Of a DNA stretch of 16,399 nt, positions 6,570 to 13,747 are shown one piece after another. The notes below the pieces were generated by a model that worked only from the letters and a program-made list of their open reading frames with translations, had not been told where the DNA came from and made no database searches. A program made the translations under genes and the position numbers. How positions within the stretch are numbered: the first letter of the stretch is position 1; each line of letters starts with the position of its first letter. The DNA is from CAYVKY01 sp964452115 (GTDB taxonomy: Bacteria > Bacteroidota > Ignavibacteria > Tepidaquicellales > Tepidaquicellaceae), in assembly GCA_964452115.1 (NCBI GenBank), contig CAYVKY010000038.1, positions 1 through 16,399 on the forward strand, given 5' to 3'.

Positions 6570-6690
6570 GAGGGGCTGGGGGCATTTTTGCACAAACTCC
6601 GGAACTTGGGGAAGTTTAATAACTCCGTTTTTGCAATGTATCTAGATCTTAGGAAGGATGGGGCTTAAAAGGGACTTAAGCACCTCTCTT

Positions 6691-6720
6691 CATTTTACAC
6701 TTTACATTTTACATTTTACA
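6691..6720. repeat. Heptanucleotide tandem repeat (CATTTTA) abutting a stop codon
   Basis: The unit CATTTTA occurs as CATTTTA (6691), CACTTTA (6698), CATTTTA (6705) and CATTTTA (6712), followed by a partial CAT that runs into the TAA stop of the DUF4175-like gene at 6721. One of four units has a single change. It is non-coding and just downstream of the minus-strand operon. It recalls heptameric short tandem repeats known in other phyla, though no relation is claimed. Confidence 0.75.
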
Positions 6721-9700
6721 TTAATGAAAGATTGCCTTTTTGTAGCGCTCTATCATTTCCTCGTATTGCTTTGTGTAGGTGGGATTTTCGGTGCGGAGAA
6801 AATCTTCCCTGATGGAATTGAATGATGTTGTGCCGCTGATGATGATTTCGGGAGGGGATGTGCGGACTACATCGTTTCCGGGATTGGATTCGCGTTTCTG
6901 CTCGAAGTCTTTTTCGCGCTGCGACAGCCGTGCATCAAGCATACGCGATAAAATTCTGTTCTGACGCTTTATGGTTTCCTCGTCTATTTTATATTCGCTG
7001 AGGTCTTTCACCTGCTGCTGCACGTCTTTTTTGATTTCATTCAGGTCGCCTAAAAGTTTTTCGCCGGTTCTTTCCTTTTCCTTTTCAAATTCAGCATTCA
7101 GTTCTTCAAGTGATTTTTCAATATTCTCCTGCTGAATTTTTAATTTATCAATCATATCTTTTCTTTCCTTCTCCGTCATCTCCTGTCCTTCCTTCCCTTC
7201 CTTTCCGGCTTTGCTGCCTTTGCTTCCGCTGAGTGCCTGCATCTGCCCGTTCATACCCTGCTGCAATTTTATCATTTGCGCAAGCTTTTTCATCAGCTGC
7301 CCCATCCTTCCGCTTTCACCGGGTTTTTCACCCGGCCTGCTTTTTGATGACATCTGGTCAATCATATTTGAAAGCATTTTTGCTGCGTTGTCCAGTGCCG
7401 TCTTTGCTGTTAACTGGTCTGTGGTAGCATTCGGCTTGTCGTTTTTATTCAGATTATTTAATGCGCCTTGCATAGATTTATTCGCATTGCCCATTTCCTT
7501 GCCGAGTTCGGGAGAAATGTTCAGTCCTTCTTTTGTCAAATCGAAAAGTGCATCTGTTGTCTGCGATAATTCCTGTTTGAGATTGTTTTGCCTGTCCTGA
7601 AGTTCCCGCGTCTTCTGTCTGTCGCCTTCGGGTGATTTCATGGTTTCGTCACGCAGTTCATTCTGCTTTTTGCTCATCTCTTCAATCCGGCTTTTCAGGT
7701 CGTTCATTTTTGACATCATCTTCTGCATCATATTGTCTGAATTCATCGCATTGTCAAGCGCATCCATCATATTATCCGTAAGTTCATTCAGGTCTTTCAT
7801 AATGTCATCCTGCAGCTGCTCGGATTGTTCCTTCTCTCCACTGTTGAGTTTATCCGCTGACTGCTGCATTTTGTTCTGAGTGCCTTTGTCTTTCAGACTC
7901 TTTCCGATTTTATTTAATTGGTCAGTACTTATTTCGTCCTTCGTGTCCTTCATGTTTTTCATCAGTTCGTCGAGTTCGTTTTTGAAGTCATCAAGCCTGT
8001 TTTTGAGTTCCTGCTGTTTGTCTTTCAGCGGCGCAATTGTTTCGGGAATATTTTTATCGGCGTGCCGCGTCATATCCTGCAGATATTGCTGCTCGTTCCT
8101 TATGTCATCGAGTTTCTGCGTGAGCTCGCCCATTTTCTGAAGATTCTGAATTTTCTGCATCAGTTCCATTATCTGCTCCATCTGTTTGCGGAATGCCTCC
8201 TCGTCAAAATTCATATTCCTGAGTTCCTGCTCCATTGCTTTCGGGTCATTCTTCTTCAGCGCCTCCTGAAGTTTGCGGAGCATTTCAAGGAACTGCGGAG
8301 TGTTTATTTTGTTGAACATATCCTGCAGTTTCATATACTGCTCAAGAGTTTTATCGCTGAGAGTATTGGACTGTTTGAGTTCATCGGAGATGTCCTGAAG
8401 TTTCTGCTGCGCCGACTGAATGCTGTTTTGCAGTGCATCCACCTGCTGCTGAAGTTCTTTCCTTTTTTCTTCGGATGAATTAATTCCCGTCTCTTCGCTT
8501 TTCTGAATATTTTTCTGCAGGTCTTTTATATCCTTCTGAAGGTCTTTAGAGGTTTCGTAAACGGATTTTAAATCCTTTTCAAGTTCTTTGGATTTCTCGA
8601 GCGACTCTTTCAGAAATTCCGCAGCAGTGTACACTCTCAGATACCTCAAGTCAGACCTTCCTGTTTTACCGGCGTTATCAGTGACTTCAAGATAATATTC
8701 AAGATAATTTCCCTTGTTTAATCCGAGCAGCCATAACTCCCATAAATAAGGCACTTCCAGCGCCGATGCGTCTTTGTTTATAACCGGAATTTCTGTTTGA
8801 ATGTATGATGATGAGTTATCCGATGCCGCATTATTTACCGATACTTTCCTGAAATTCAAAGTGAGTTTTGAAAATCCATAGTCGTCCGAAATCCTTGCTC
8901 TGACGAGTATTTCTCTCAATCCTTTAATAGTGTAATCCTCATCTTTCGGCTCAATCACAATTACCGTCGGCGCTCTATCGGGGATAACCGTCAACTGATA
9001 TTCTTCATTGGATTTATTCAGCGCTCCCTGATTGTCCTTTAATACAATTCTGTACGAACCGGATTTCAATGCAATGAAATTTCCCGATGCATAATTTTCC
9101 TTTGCGTTTAAATCAATTCTCACGCCGTTGAGTTCTATATATGCAGCCGATAATTCCTTCTGCGAAAAAATCTGCATTTCTATATTGCTGCCTTCGGGAC
9201 ACAGCACATTGCCTTCGCCGTCGCGGTTTTCAAATGCGGCCGCACGCGTATATGCAGGCGGAGTAACTTTTACTTTAAAATTTTTCACAACGGGAAAATC
9301 TTCAATCGTGATTTTATATTTTCCGGAATATATATCCGAAAATCCGAAATAATATTCCGCATCACCTTGCACGTCATTTATTACATCTGAAAATTGATTT
9401 CTGCCGACTGCATTTAGCTGCTTGGGATTTCCGCTAATATAAAGGTTAATTTTATCGAGTGAAAAATCCTCATCAGTCGCTTCGAGCTTCACGCTGACCG
9501 CTATATTACTGCCTTTAACGGCGGAAGTATTTCCGGGGGCAACATCAAATTTTATGCCCGTGCCGTCAGGCAGGTAAACGTAATTATAGTTTATAAATTT
9601 ATTCAGAGACGAGAGCAGCCTGCCGGGAAATGCCGCAAACGAAAGAGCGGTAATAAACACCGCAATAATCAGATAAAGAGAAATTCTTTTTAACTTTGAA

Positions 9701-10179
9701 TACGGCACATACGATTTAAAATCTTTTCTGCCGTATTTATTATCAATATCCTCAAGGCAGCTGCCGATAATATCCTGTGAATAAAGTTTCCGGCTTTTGT
9801 GTATATTTTCGTAAAGCGAAAGAGAATTTGAGATGTAATCATTCACATCGGGAAATGCACTTCCGACTTTTTTGGAAAATCTGACGACGCCGAAATTATT
9901 CACCGATGACTTCATCGCTAATAAATATTTTATGTGAATGAAAATAATTCCGCACGAAAATGCAATAATGTAACCGATGAAAAATATTTTCCTCGCATCT
10001 GCGGCAAGGTGTGAAGTCATGCCCGTAAAAAGAAGTGCCAGACCTGCTATTAAAAATATAGCCAAAAACAGCATAACGCTGCGGAGATAAATAAAATTTA
10101 CCTGCCTGATGAAAACTTTCCTGAATTTGTCCGTGAAATCCAGATATATTTTCTCATATTTTTTAACAGCAAGTTCCAT
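6721..10179 (-). CDS. Large membrane-anchored coiled-coil protein (DUF4175-like)
   Basis: The 1152-residue protein has three predicted membrane helices near the N-terminus (about 33-52, 64-86, 167-184). A beta-rich, Ig-like region follows (about 195-510), for example VKVTPPAYTRAAAF and PTVIVIEPKDEDYTIKG. A very long coiled-coil segment rich in Lys, Glu, Gln, Met and Asn then runs from about 525 to 1095, for example SLEKSKELEKDLKSVYETSK. The order matches what I recall of DUF4175-type proteins of Bacteroidota, but that name is from memory. No enzymatic motif is seen. The large domains should lie outside the inner membrane, which suggests a structural or tethering role. It is the last gene of the Ubl-E1-RING operon, 47 bp after the RING gene, with an ATG start and no clear Shine-Dalgarno sequence. 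Confidence 0.82.
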   Translation of the reverse strand: MELAVKKYEKIYLDFTDKFRKVFIRQVNFIYLRSVMLFLAIFLIAGLALLFTGMTSHLAADARKIFFIGYIIAFSCGIIFIHIKYLLAMKSSVNNFGVVRFSKKVGSAFPDVNDYISNSLSLYENIHKSRKLYSQDIIGSCLEDIDNKYGRKDFKSYVPYSKLKRISLYLIIAVFITALSFAAFPGRLLSSLNKFINYNYVYLPDGTGIKFDVAPGNTSAVKGSNIAVSVKLEATDEDFSLDKINLYISGNPKQLNAVGRNQFSDVINDVQGDAEYYFGFSDIYSGKYKITIEDFPVVKNFKVKVTPPAYTRAAAFENRDGEGNVLCPEGSNIEMQIFSQKELSAAYIELNGVRIDLNAKENYASGNFIALKSGSYRIVLKDNQGALNKSNEEYQLTVIPDRAPTVIVIEPKDEDYTIKGLREILVRARISDDYGFSKLTLNFRKVSVNNAASDNSSSYIQTEIPVINKDASALEVPYLWELWLLGLNKGNYLEYYLEVTDNAGKTGRSDLRYLRVYTAAEFLKESLEKSKELEKDLKSVYETSKDLQKDIKDLQKNIQKSEETGINSSEEKRKELQQQVDALQNSIQSAQQKLQDISDELKQSNTLSDKTLEQYMKLQDMFNKINTPQFLEMLRKLQEALKKNDPKAMEQELRNMNFDEEAFRKQMEQIMELMQKIQNLQKMGELTQKLDDIRNEQQYLQDMTRHADKNIPETIAPLKDKQQELKNRLDDFKNELDELMKNMKDTKDEISTDQLNKIGKSLKDKGTQNKMQQSADKLNSGEKEQSEQLQDDIMKDLNELTDNMMDALDNAMNSDNMMQKMMSKMNDLKSRIEEMSKKQNELRDETMKSPEGDRQKTRELQDRQNNLKQELSQTTDALFDLTKEGLNISPELGKEMGNANKSMQGALNNLNKNDKPNATTDQLTAKTALDNAAKMLSNMIDQMSSKSRPGEKPGESGRMGQLMKKLAQMIKLQQGMNGQMQALSGSKGSKAGKEGKEGQEMTEKERKDMIDKLKIQQENIEKSLEELNAEFEKEKERTGEKLLGDLNEIKKDVQQQVKDLSEYKIDEETIKRQNRILSRMLDARLSQREKDFEQKRESNPGNDVVRTSPPEIIISGTTSFNSIREDFLRTENPTYTKQYEEMIERYKKAIFH

Positions 10180-10226
10180 ATTGTATAAAACTACATTTCG
10201 GCTGACTTTGTTTCAACGCAATTTGT

Positions 10227-10976
10227 TCAATATTTGTCGAAATATTCCCTGTATATTTTCCATCTGAATAGAGTTTCCTCTCCCCGGTATAATCTGAGAG
10301 TTTTGCTTCCCGTTTCCATTATTTTTCCGGACTTGTATGTCTGTACAAAATTTATGTTCACATAATTTGCCGATGTACTGTCGAACTTCATTCTTAATCT
10401 CGAAATGCCGATATCAATATCATCTTTCGATTTAAAACTTGCCTCGATGCGTTTAAGCCTTTCGTCTTTTTTAACGGATTTTCCGTCTTCGATGTACTGA
10501 TAGTCCTTGTCCAGCAGCGATTCGTATCCGGCAAGGTCTTTGTTTGTCCACGCTTTTCTCCAATCCGACAAAAACCGTGAAACTTTGTACTCTTCGGAAT
10601 TTATATACTCATCAACTTTTATAAATGTGAATGCAATCGAAAATATAATCAGGCAGGCAAGAACAGCCATGCTGGTGTAGGGAATAATTTTGTGGTGACC
10701 GGCTTTTTTCTTTTCTGCAATACGCGTTTCAAGTTCCTGTTGAAATTTATTTTCTTCGGGTTCTGCATTTTCTGTCTGCGGAGCAATGTGCGATTTCAGA
10801 TTTTCAATTTCCTCCACGGTAAGATTCCCCACATCTTCGCTTTTGCCCGTACAGCCGTATGTGGTGCATCCGCCGTTTTCGTTCCAACAGTCAATGTGAT
10901 GGGGCGTGCCGCACACGGGACAAATTATCGCTTCTTTCTTTGACTTTATTTTACTCTGGCAGTATGGACAAATCAC
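10227..10976 (-). CDS. RING-like zinc finger, single membrane helix and NTF2-like domain
   Basis: The 249-residue protein begins with a treble-clef/RING-type zinc module. Ligands C3, C6, C19, C22, H26 or H27, C30, C37 and C42 occur in CPYC, CPVCGTPHHIDCW and GCTTYGC. This matches the prokaryotic RING family 1 pattern. A charged linker leads to one membrane helix (about 99-119). Lys/His-rich residues 89-96 before it put the RING in the cytoplasm. The outer part (about 129-249, SDWRKAWTNKDLAGYESLLDKDY) looks like an NTF2/SnoaL-like ligand or assembly domain. The start is GTG, placed directly before the first zinc cysteine and 4 bp after the E1 stop. It may be an E3-like factor or only a zinc-binding adaptor; ligase activity is inference. 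Confidence 0.85.
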   Translation of the reverse strand: MICPYCQSKIKSKKEAIICPVCGTPHHIDCWNENGGCTTYGCTGKSEDVGNLTVEEIENLKSHIAPQTENAEPEENKFQQELETRIAEKKKAGHHKIIPYTSMAVLACLIIFSIAFTFIKVDEYINSEEYKVSRFLSDWRKAWTNKDLAGYESLLDKDYQYIEDGKSVKKDERLKRIEASFKSKDDIDIGISRLRMKFDSTSANYVNINFVQTYKSGKIMETGSKTLRLYRGEETLFRWKIYREYFDKY

Positions 10977-10980
10977 AGCG

Positions 10981-12126
10981 CTACTTCTCCGTTGATTTAA
11001 AAATTTCAGAAAAAGCGAACTGAATATGCACGCGCTTATCTTTGCCTTTTAGCGTGAGAATATCATTTGACGGAACTGCAATGTCCGTAAGTTTTTTATT
11101 GCGGAGTTTTTCGAAGAGTTCAGATATCACAGGCAGACTGTGAAATGACTGAATATCGCCCGCTGACTGCATTTCGTCTTCTTTCAATAGACTGATATCC
11201 CTGAAAAAAGTTTCGTCCGTCTGTGAATAAATAATTTCGTTGTTGAATTCAATCACAAAATCCCTGCCGTCAAAAAATTTATTTCCGAAATCATAAACAT
11301 CGTTCAGAACCGCATCATTAAATGATTTACCAGTTGATATAATTTCATCAAAACTGTAATGCGCCATGCAGTCATCTCGCTTCTGATACTCTACAATATA
11401 TGAATCATTTGTGTTTCCCTGAAAGACGAATGCTTTGCCCTTCAAAAGCGAAGGATTGTCTTTATTGTGCAGGTATTTCAGTCCTTCCTGCACCTCGATG
11501 CCTCCGATGACGGATGAAACTGTAGGCGTAGTGGGAATTTTACCTTCGTATATATCATTCAGCCCGAGCATCATACACGATTTCCGCTTGTTAATAATTT
11601 TATAATCCACTTCGGACATTGTACATTCGTAGCAGGGACTTTCATCCTCCCACGAAAATACGCGTGCAACTCCGGAGAGTTCTTCGATTGCACCGTCAAT
11701 CCACACCTTTTTCATTTTCCGGCAGCACTGATTCACGTACATTCTCGCCTCGCGGTTATCGAGTCCGCATATTATCACATCCATTTTTCCGAAAACGCCG
11801 AGCCCGAGCCGCTGTACGGGCTGGTCAAAATATTTCACGGAAATGTCTTCGTTGATTTCCTTTGCGCGCCGGCAAATGGTTTTTGCTTTCGGTTCGCCGA
11901 GGTCGCTTTTCCTGAAAAGCACGCTGCGCGTGAGATTTGAGAGTTCCACGTTATCCATATCCGTAACGTATATGTGTCCCGCGCCCGTCATAGCAAGGTT
12001 TTTCACGATTTCATTACCGAGAGCGCCGCCGCCGACAACCAGAATGTGTGCATCGGAAAGTATTTCCTGTTTCCACCAGTTTATCAGTTCAAAGCGGGAA
12101 TATTTGCTGTCGCTTATTTCTATCAT
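10981..12126 (-). CDS. E1/ThiF/MoeB-like ubiquitin-like-protein activating enzyme
   Basis: The 381-residue protein has the adenylating E1 fold. ATP-binding GGGALG occupies 32-37, DMDNVELSNLTRSVLF 56-71 with R67, LGEPKA 76-81 with K80, and D123 lies in ICGLDNREAR. The MoeB-type zinc site appears as C165-x2-C168 plus C253-x2-H256, a Cys3His variant of the usual four cysteines. C184, before the crossover loop PTTPTVSSVIGGIEVQEGLKYL, aligns with the E1/MOCS3 catalytic cysteine. A tail of about 110 residues after the E1 core is unassigned. It should adenylate the C-terminus of the upstream Ubl and may form a thioester. The ATG start lies 4 bp after the Ubl stop. No ThiS, MoaD or cofactor genes are nearby, which argues against plain thiamine or molybdopterin biosynthesis. 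Confidence 0.9.
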   Translation of the reverse strand: MIEISDSKYSRFELINWWKQEILSDAHILVVGGGALGNEIVKNLAMTGAGHIYVTDMDNVELSNLTRSVLFRKSDLGEPKAKTICRRAKEINEDISVKYFDQPVQRLGLGVFGKMDVIICGLDNREARMYVNQCCRKMKKVWIDGAIEELSGVARVFSWEDESPCYECTMSEVDYKIINKRKSCMMLGLNDIYEGKIPTTPTVSSVIGGIEVQEGLKYLHNKDNPSLLKGKAFVFQGNTNDSYIVEYQKRDDCMAHYSFDEIISTGKSFNDAVLNDVYDFGNKFFDGRDFVIEFNNEIIYSQTDETFFRDISLLKEDEMQSAGDIQSFHSLPVISELFEKLRNKKLTDIAVPSNDILTLKGKDKRVHIQFAFSEIFKSTEK

Positions 12127-12130
12127 AATT

Positions 12131-12400
12131 TCAGCCTGCGGTTATTTCCGGGAAAAGTCTCAGCACATCGCCTTCTTTAACTCCTGCTTCGGCAAGTGTC
12201 TGAGAGTCGGATAGCTGCTTGCCCGATGCCTTGTGATGAAACTTGTATGACAGCGGTTCGCCGTCCGGACCCGTCAGAGGCATTTTCATTTTCGGAAGCA
12301 GCGCCTCCAGTATCCTCTTCACCGATGCATTATCCGGCAGCATAGCTTCCTGCTGCTTGTTTCCCGTAGCATCAATTATTGTTACATTTATTTTAGCCAT
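12131..12400 (-). CDS. Ubiquitin-like beta-grasp protein ending in Ala-Gly
   Basis: The 89-residue protein (start MAKINVTI at 12400) has a ubiquitin-like beta-grasp pattern. N-terminal strands flank a helix, and the end GKQLSDSQTLAEAGVKEGDVL has the typical LSD..TL...GV..GD.L spacing of ubiquitin and YukD/EsaB-like folds. The tail is LRLFPEITAG, so it ends in a single Gly instead of Gly-Gly. An upstream in-frame ATG at 12439 would add 13 hydrophobic residues, but the shorter start fits the fold. It is the first gene of the four-gene operon. With E1 4 bp downstream it is the likely modifier that E1 activates. A non-conjugated signalling or sulfur-carrier role cannot be excluded. Confidence 0.82.
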   Translation of the reverse strand: MAKINVTIIDATGNKQQEAMLPDNASVKRILEALLPKMKMPLTGPDGEPLSYKFHHKASGKQLSDSQTLAEAGVKEGDVLRLFPEITAG

Positions 12401-12498
12401 AATTAAAATTAAAGAATTCCCCCCTCGTAGTAAATGCAAAATTTGATAAGATGTTTGAAGATATTGTATTACACAAATAATGGAAGAAAAACTCGCCT

Positions 12499-12804
12499 TT
12501 ATAGCAGGTTGTAAATATTAATTCCAATGCGGTTTATATGAGCAAGAAGTTCGGGATTGTCAATGCTTTTAAATAGCGATAAATCGAAAGTATATGGCAG
12601 GTATAAATCGTCAATTTTTAAGCTGATTGAGTTCAATATATTCAGATTTAGCTTTTCGCCTTTGATAGTTAAATCTATGTCCGAGCCGTTTTTGAAATTT
12701 CCTTTGGCTCTTGAACCGTATAAAATCACTTCCTCCACTTCCGGAAATGTGGAAAAAATGTCTTTTAAATTTTTTATAATATTTTCGTTTAAACCGTATT
12801 TCAT
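12499..12804 (-). CDS. Minimal nucleotidyltransferase (MNT), probable antitoxin of a HEPN-MNT pair
   Basis: The 101-residue protein carries the polymerase-beta-type nucleotidyltransferase motif GS-x10-DxD, G30-S31 to D42/D44 in YGSRAKGNFKNGSDIDLTI. It is the size of minimal NTases of the MntA type. In characterised MntA-HepT systems this partner neutralises the HEPN toxin by adding AMP groups to a tyrosine near its active site. Here it lies 36 bp downstream of the HEPN gene on the same strand, the usual pair layout. It could instead act as a general nucleotidyltransferase with a substrate-binding partner, as in the HI0073/HI0074 naming. No signal peptide is seen and the start is ATG. Confidence 0.88.
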   Translation of the reverse strand: MKYGLNENIIKNLKDIFSTFPEVEEVILYGSRAKGNFKNGSDIDLTIKGEKLNLNILNSISLKIDDLYLPYTFDLSLFKSIDNPELLAHINRIGINIYNLL

Positions 12805-12840
12805 ATTATATCTTTTCTTTCCTTTACAAGCCGGCTCTTA

Positions 12841-13263
12841 TTAAGCATCGGGAAAGTTGTTAATTATTTTTTCAAAATTACTTTCAAGTTCATGAAATAA
12901 CTTGTAATATACATTTAATATTTTGTCCGCAATTTCATTTGCAATATCTTCATTGTAAACATGTGATGTTCTGTTTCTGTCTTTCAGCATCTGCATCCAT
13001 TCTTCCCCATTGACAATTAAGCCTCTTTTAAATGCAAGTTGGATTGCATCCCTGCTGCCCTGAATATCCGGTTCACCCTGTGTTTCGTAAAAATCTTTAA
13101 TTGTGTTCCATGCAAGTTCATATGTGTATTCAAATGATTTTATCAAACCCTGCTTTTCAAGTTCATTTAAATCTTTTCCTTTCTTGTAAAACTTGTTCAT
13201 CTGATTCAGTGCCTTTTGGAAATTATTTAATCTTTGCCGCCACCTGATATCGTAATTTTCCAT
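12841..13263 (-). CDS. HEPN-domain protein (HI0074/HepT-type), probable RNase toxin
   Basis: The 140-residue all-helical protein belongs to the HI0074-like nucleotidyltransferase substrate-binding family within HEPN. The signature R-x4-H-x-Y is present as R96-N-R-T-S-H101-V-Y103, matching the RNase and AMPylated-tyrosine motif of HepT toxins. The SFEYTYELAWNTIKDFYE segment and the GSRDAIQLAFKRGLI segment are typical. It is followed at 36 bp by its MNT partner, so the toxin comes first in the operon. HepT-type toxins cleave RNA, in some cases tRNA ends; the target here is not readable. It was once annotated only as a substrate-binding subunit. The start is ATG. Confidence 0.87.
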   Translation of the reverse strand: MENYDIRWRQRLNNFQKALNQMNKFYKKGKDLNELEKQGLIKSFEYTYELAWNTIKDFYETQGEPDIQGSRDAIQLAFKRGLIVNGEEWMQMLKDRNRTSHVYNEDIANEIADKILNVYYKLFHELESNFEKIINNFPDA

Positions 13264-13383
13264 AATACTTTTTTTGTTTATAAATTATGCATTTTTTCAT
13301 TCATTTTGAACACATAAATTTTGTTTACACAAGGAGCATTTCGCATCAGCTAAAATAAACGGAAAAACAGCACTATTTTCGAT

Positions 13384-13533
13384 TTACCGCAAAATCACCC
13401 GGTCTATTCCCGCTCTCTCAGCGATTTGGATTGAACTTAACCTTCTTCGTAATCTCGCAAGTTTTATTTTCGTTCCTAAGTCACGTAAGATTTTTAAAAC
13501 AGAAATGGATACGGTTGATATTTCGTCTTTCAT
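13384..13533 (-). pseudogene. Truncated Xre-family HTH (HipB-like antitoxin) remnant
   Basis: A 49-codon open frame starts with ATG at 13531-13533 and encodes the start of an Xre/HipB-type helix-turn-helix: LGTKIKLARLRRRLSSIQIAERAGIDRVILR. It stops at TAA (13384-13386) exactly where family members continue with an [RQK]-I-E-K/N-G segment. The codons after the stop still read I-E-N, so a single nonsense change (for example CAA to TAA) is likely. The frame then runs into unrelated sequence, so the 3' part is also lost. It resembles the small Xre antitoxins beside HipA-type kinases, but no HipA partner is present. A short functional DNA-binding peptide is possible but unlikely. Confidence 0.65.
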
Positions 13534-13535
13534 AA

Positions 13536-13553
13536 TGTTTATTATAATAAACA
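13536..13553. promoter_or_regulatory. 18-bp perfect palindrome, probable operator of the Xre remnant
   Basis: TGTTTATTATAATAAACA is a perfect palindrome of 18 bp (core GTTTATTATAATAAAC at 13537-13552). It lies 2 bp upstream of the ATG of the HTH remnant, where an autoregulating Xre protein would bind and block its own transcription. The match is direct; its role as an operator is inference from position. Confidence 0.6.
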
Positions 13554-13747
13554 ATAATGCATATTATGTTTAGCATAGACAACGTTATTATTTACTTAAA
13601 ATTATTTTACTTTTTCATATTCTAATTATGTTACACCCCGGTTGAACTCATAAATATTGTCCGGATATGCTGACTGCCGCTGCTTTGTCAATTGCATTTT
13701 AATCGGAGTAAATTTAAATTTCGGGAAAAATAAAAACTACTACGCTT

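Larger units (their letters stand above)
13264..13747. other. Intergenic region with an Xre remnant and operator-like palindrome
   Basis: This 484-bp gap holds the truncated HTH gene (13384-13533) and the palindrome (13536-13553), both listed separately. The rest is AT-rich. Ahead of livK, TTGAAC (13642-13647) and TATGCT (13666-13671) with 18-bp spacing form a weak sigma70-like candidate promoter. No clear Shine-Dalgarno site is close to the livK start, and I see no RNA gene. Confidence 0.6.

Noticed and set aside
7211..8478. Several plus-strand open frames of 64-186 codons opposite the large coiled-coil gene
   Set aside because: They are antisense shadows of its repetitive Lys/Glu/Gln codons and have low-complexity Ser/Phe/Leu translations with no family pattern.
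10981..12400. Ubl-E1 pair as thiamine (ThiS-ThiF) or molybdopterin (MoaD-MoeB) biosynthesis
   Set aside because: No thiamine or molybdopterin genes are nearby, the Ubl lacks a Gly-Gly end, and the RING-like gene is coupled to it. It is kept only as an alternative.
12401..12439. A 13-residue N-terminal extension of the ubiquitin-like protein
   Set aside because: The extra residues MHLLRGGNSLILI are not part of a beta-grasp fold, and the internal ATG at 12398-12400 gives the normal first strand.
12480..12521. A 13-codon plus-strand frame starting ATGGAAGAAAAA
   Set aside because: It is too short and overlaps the MNT gene on the other strand without a ribosome-binding site or any known pattern.
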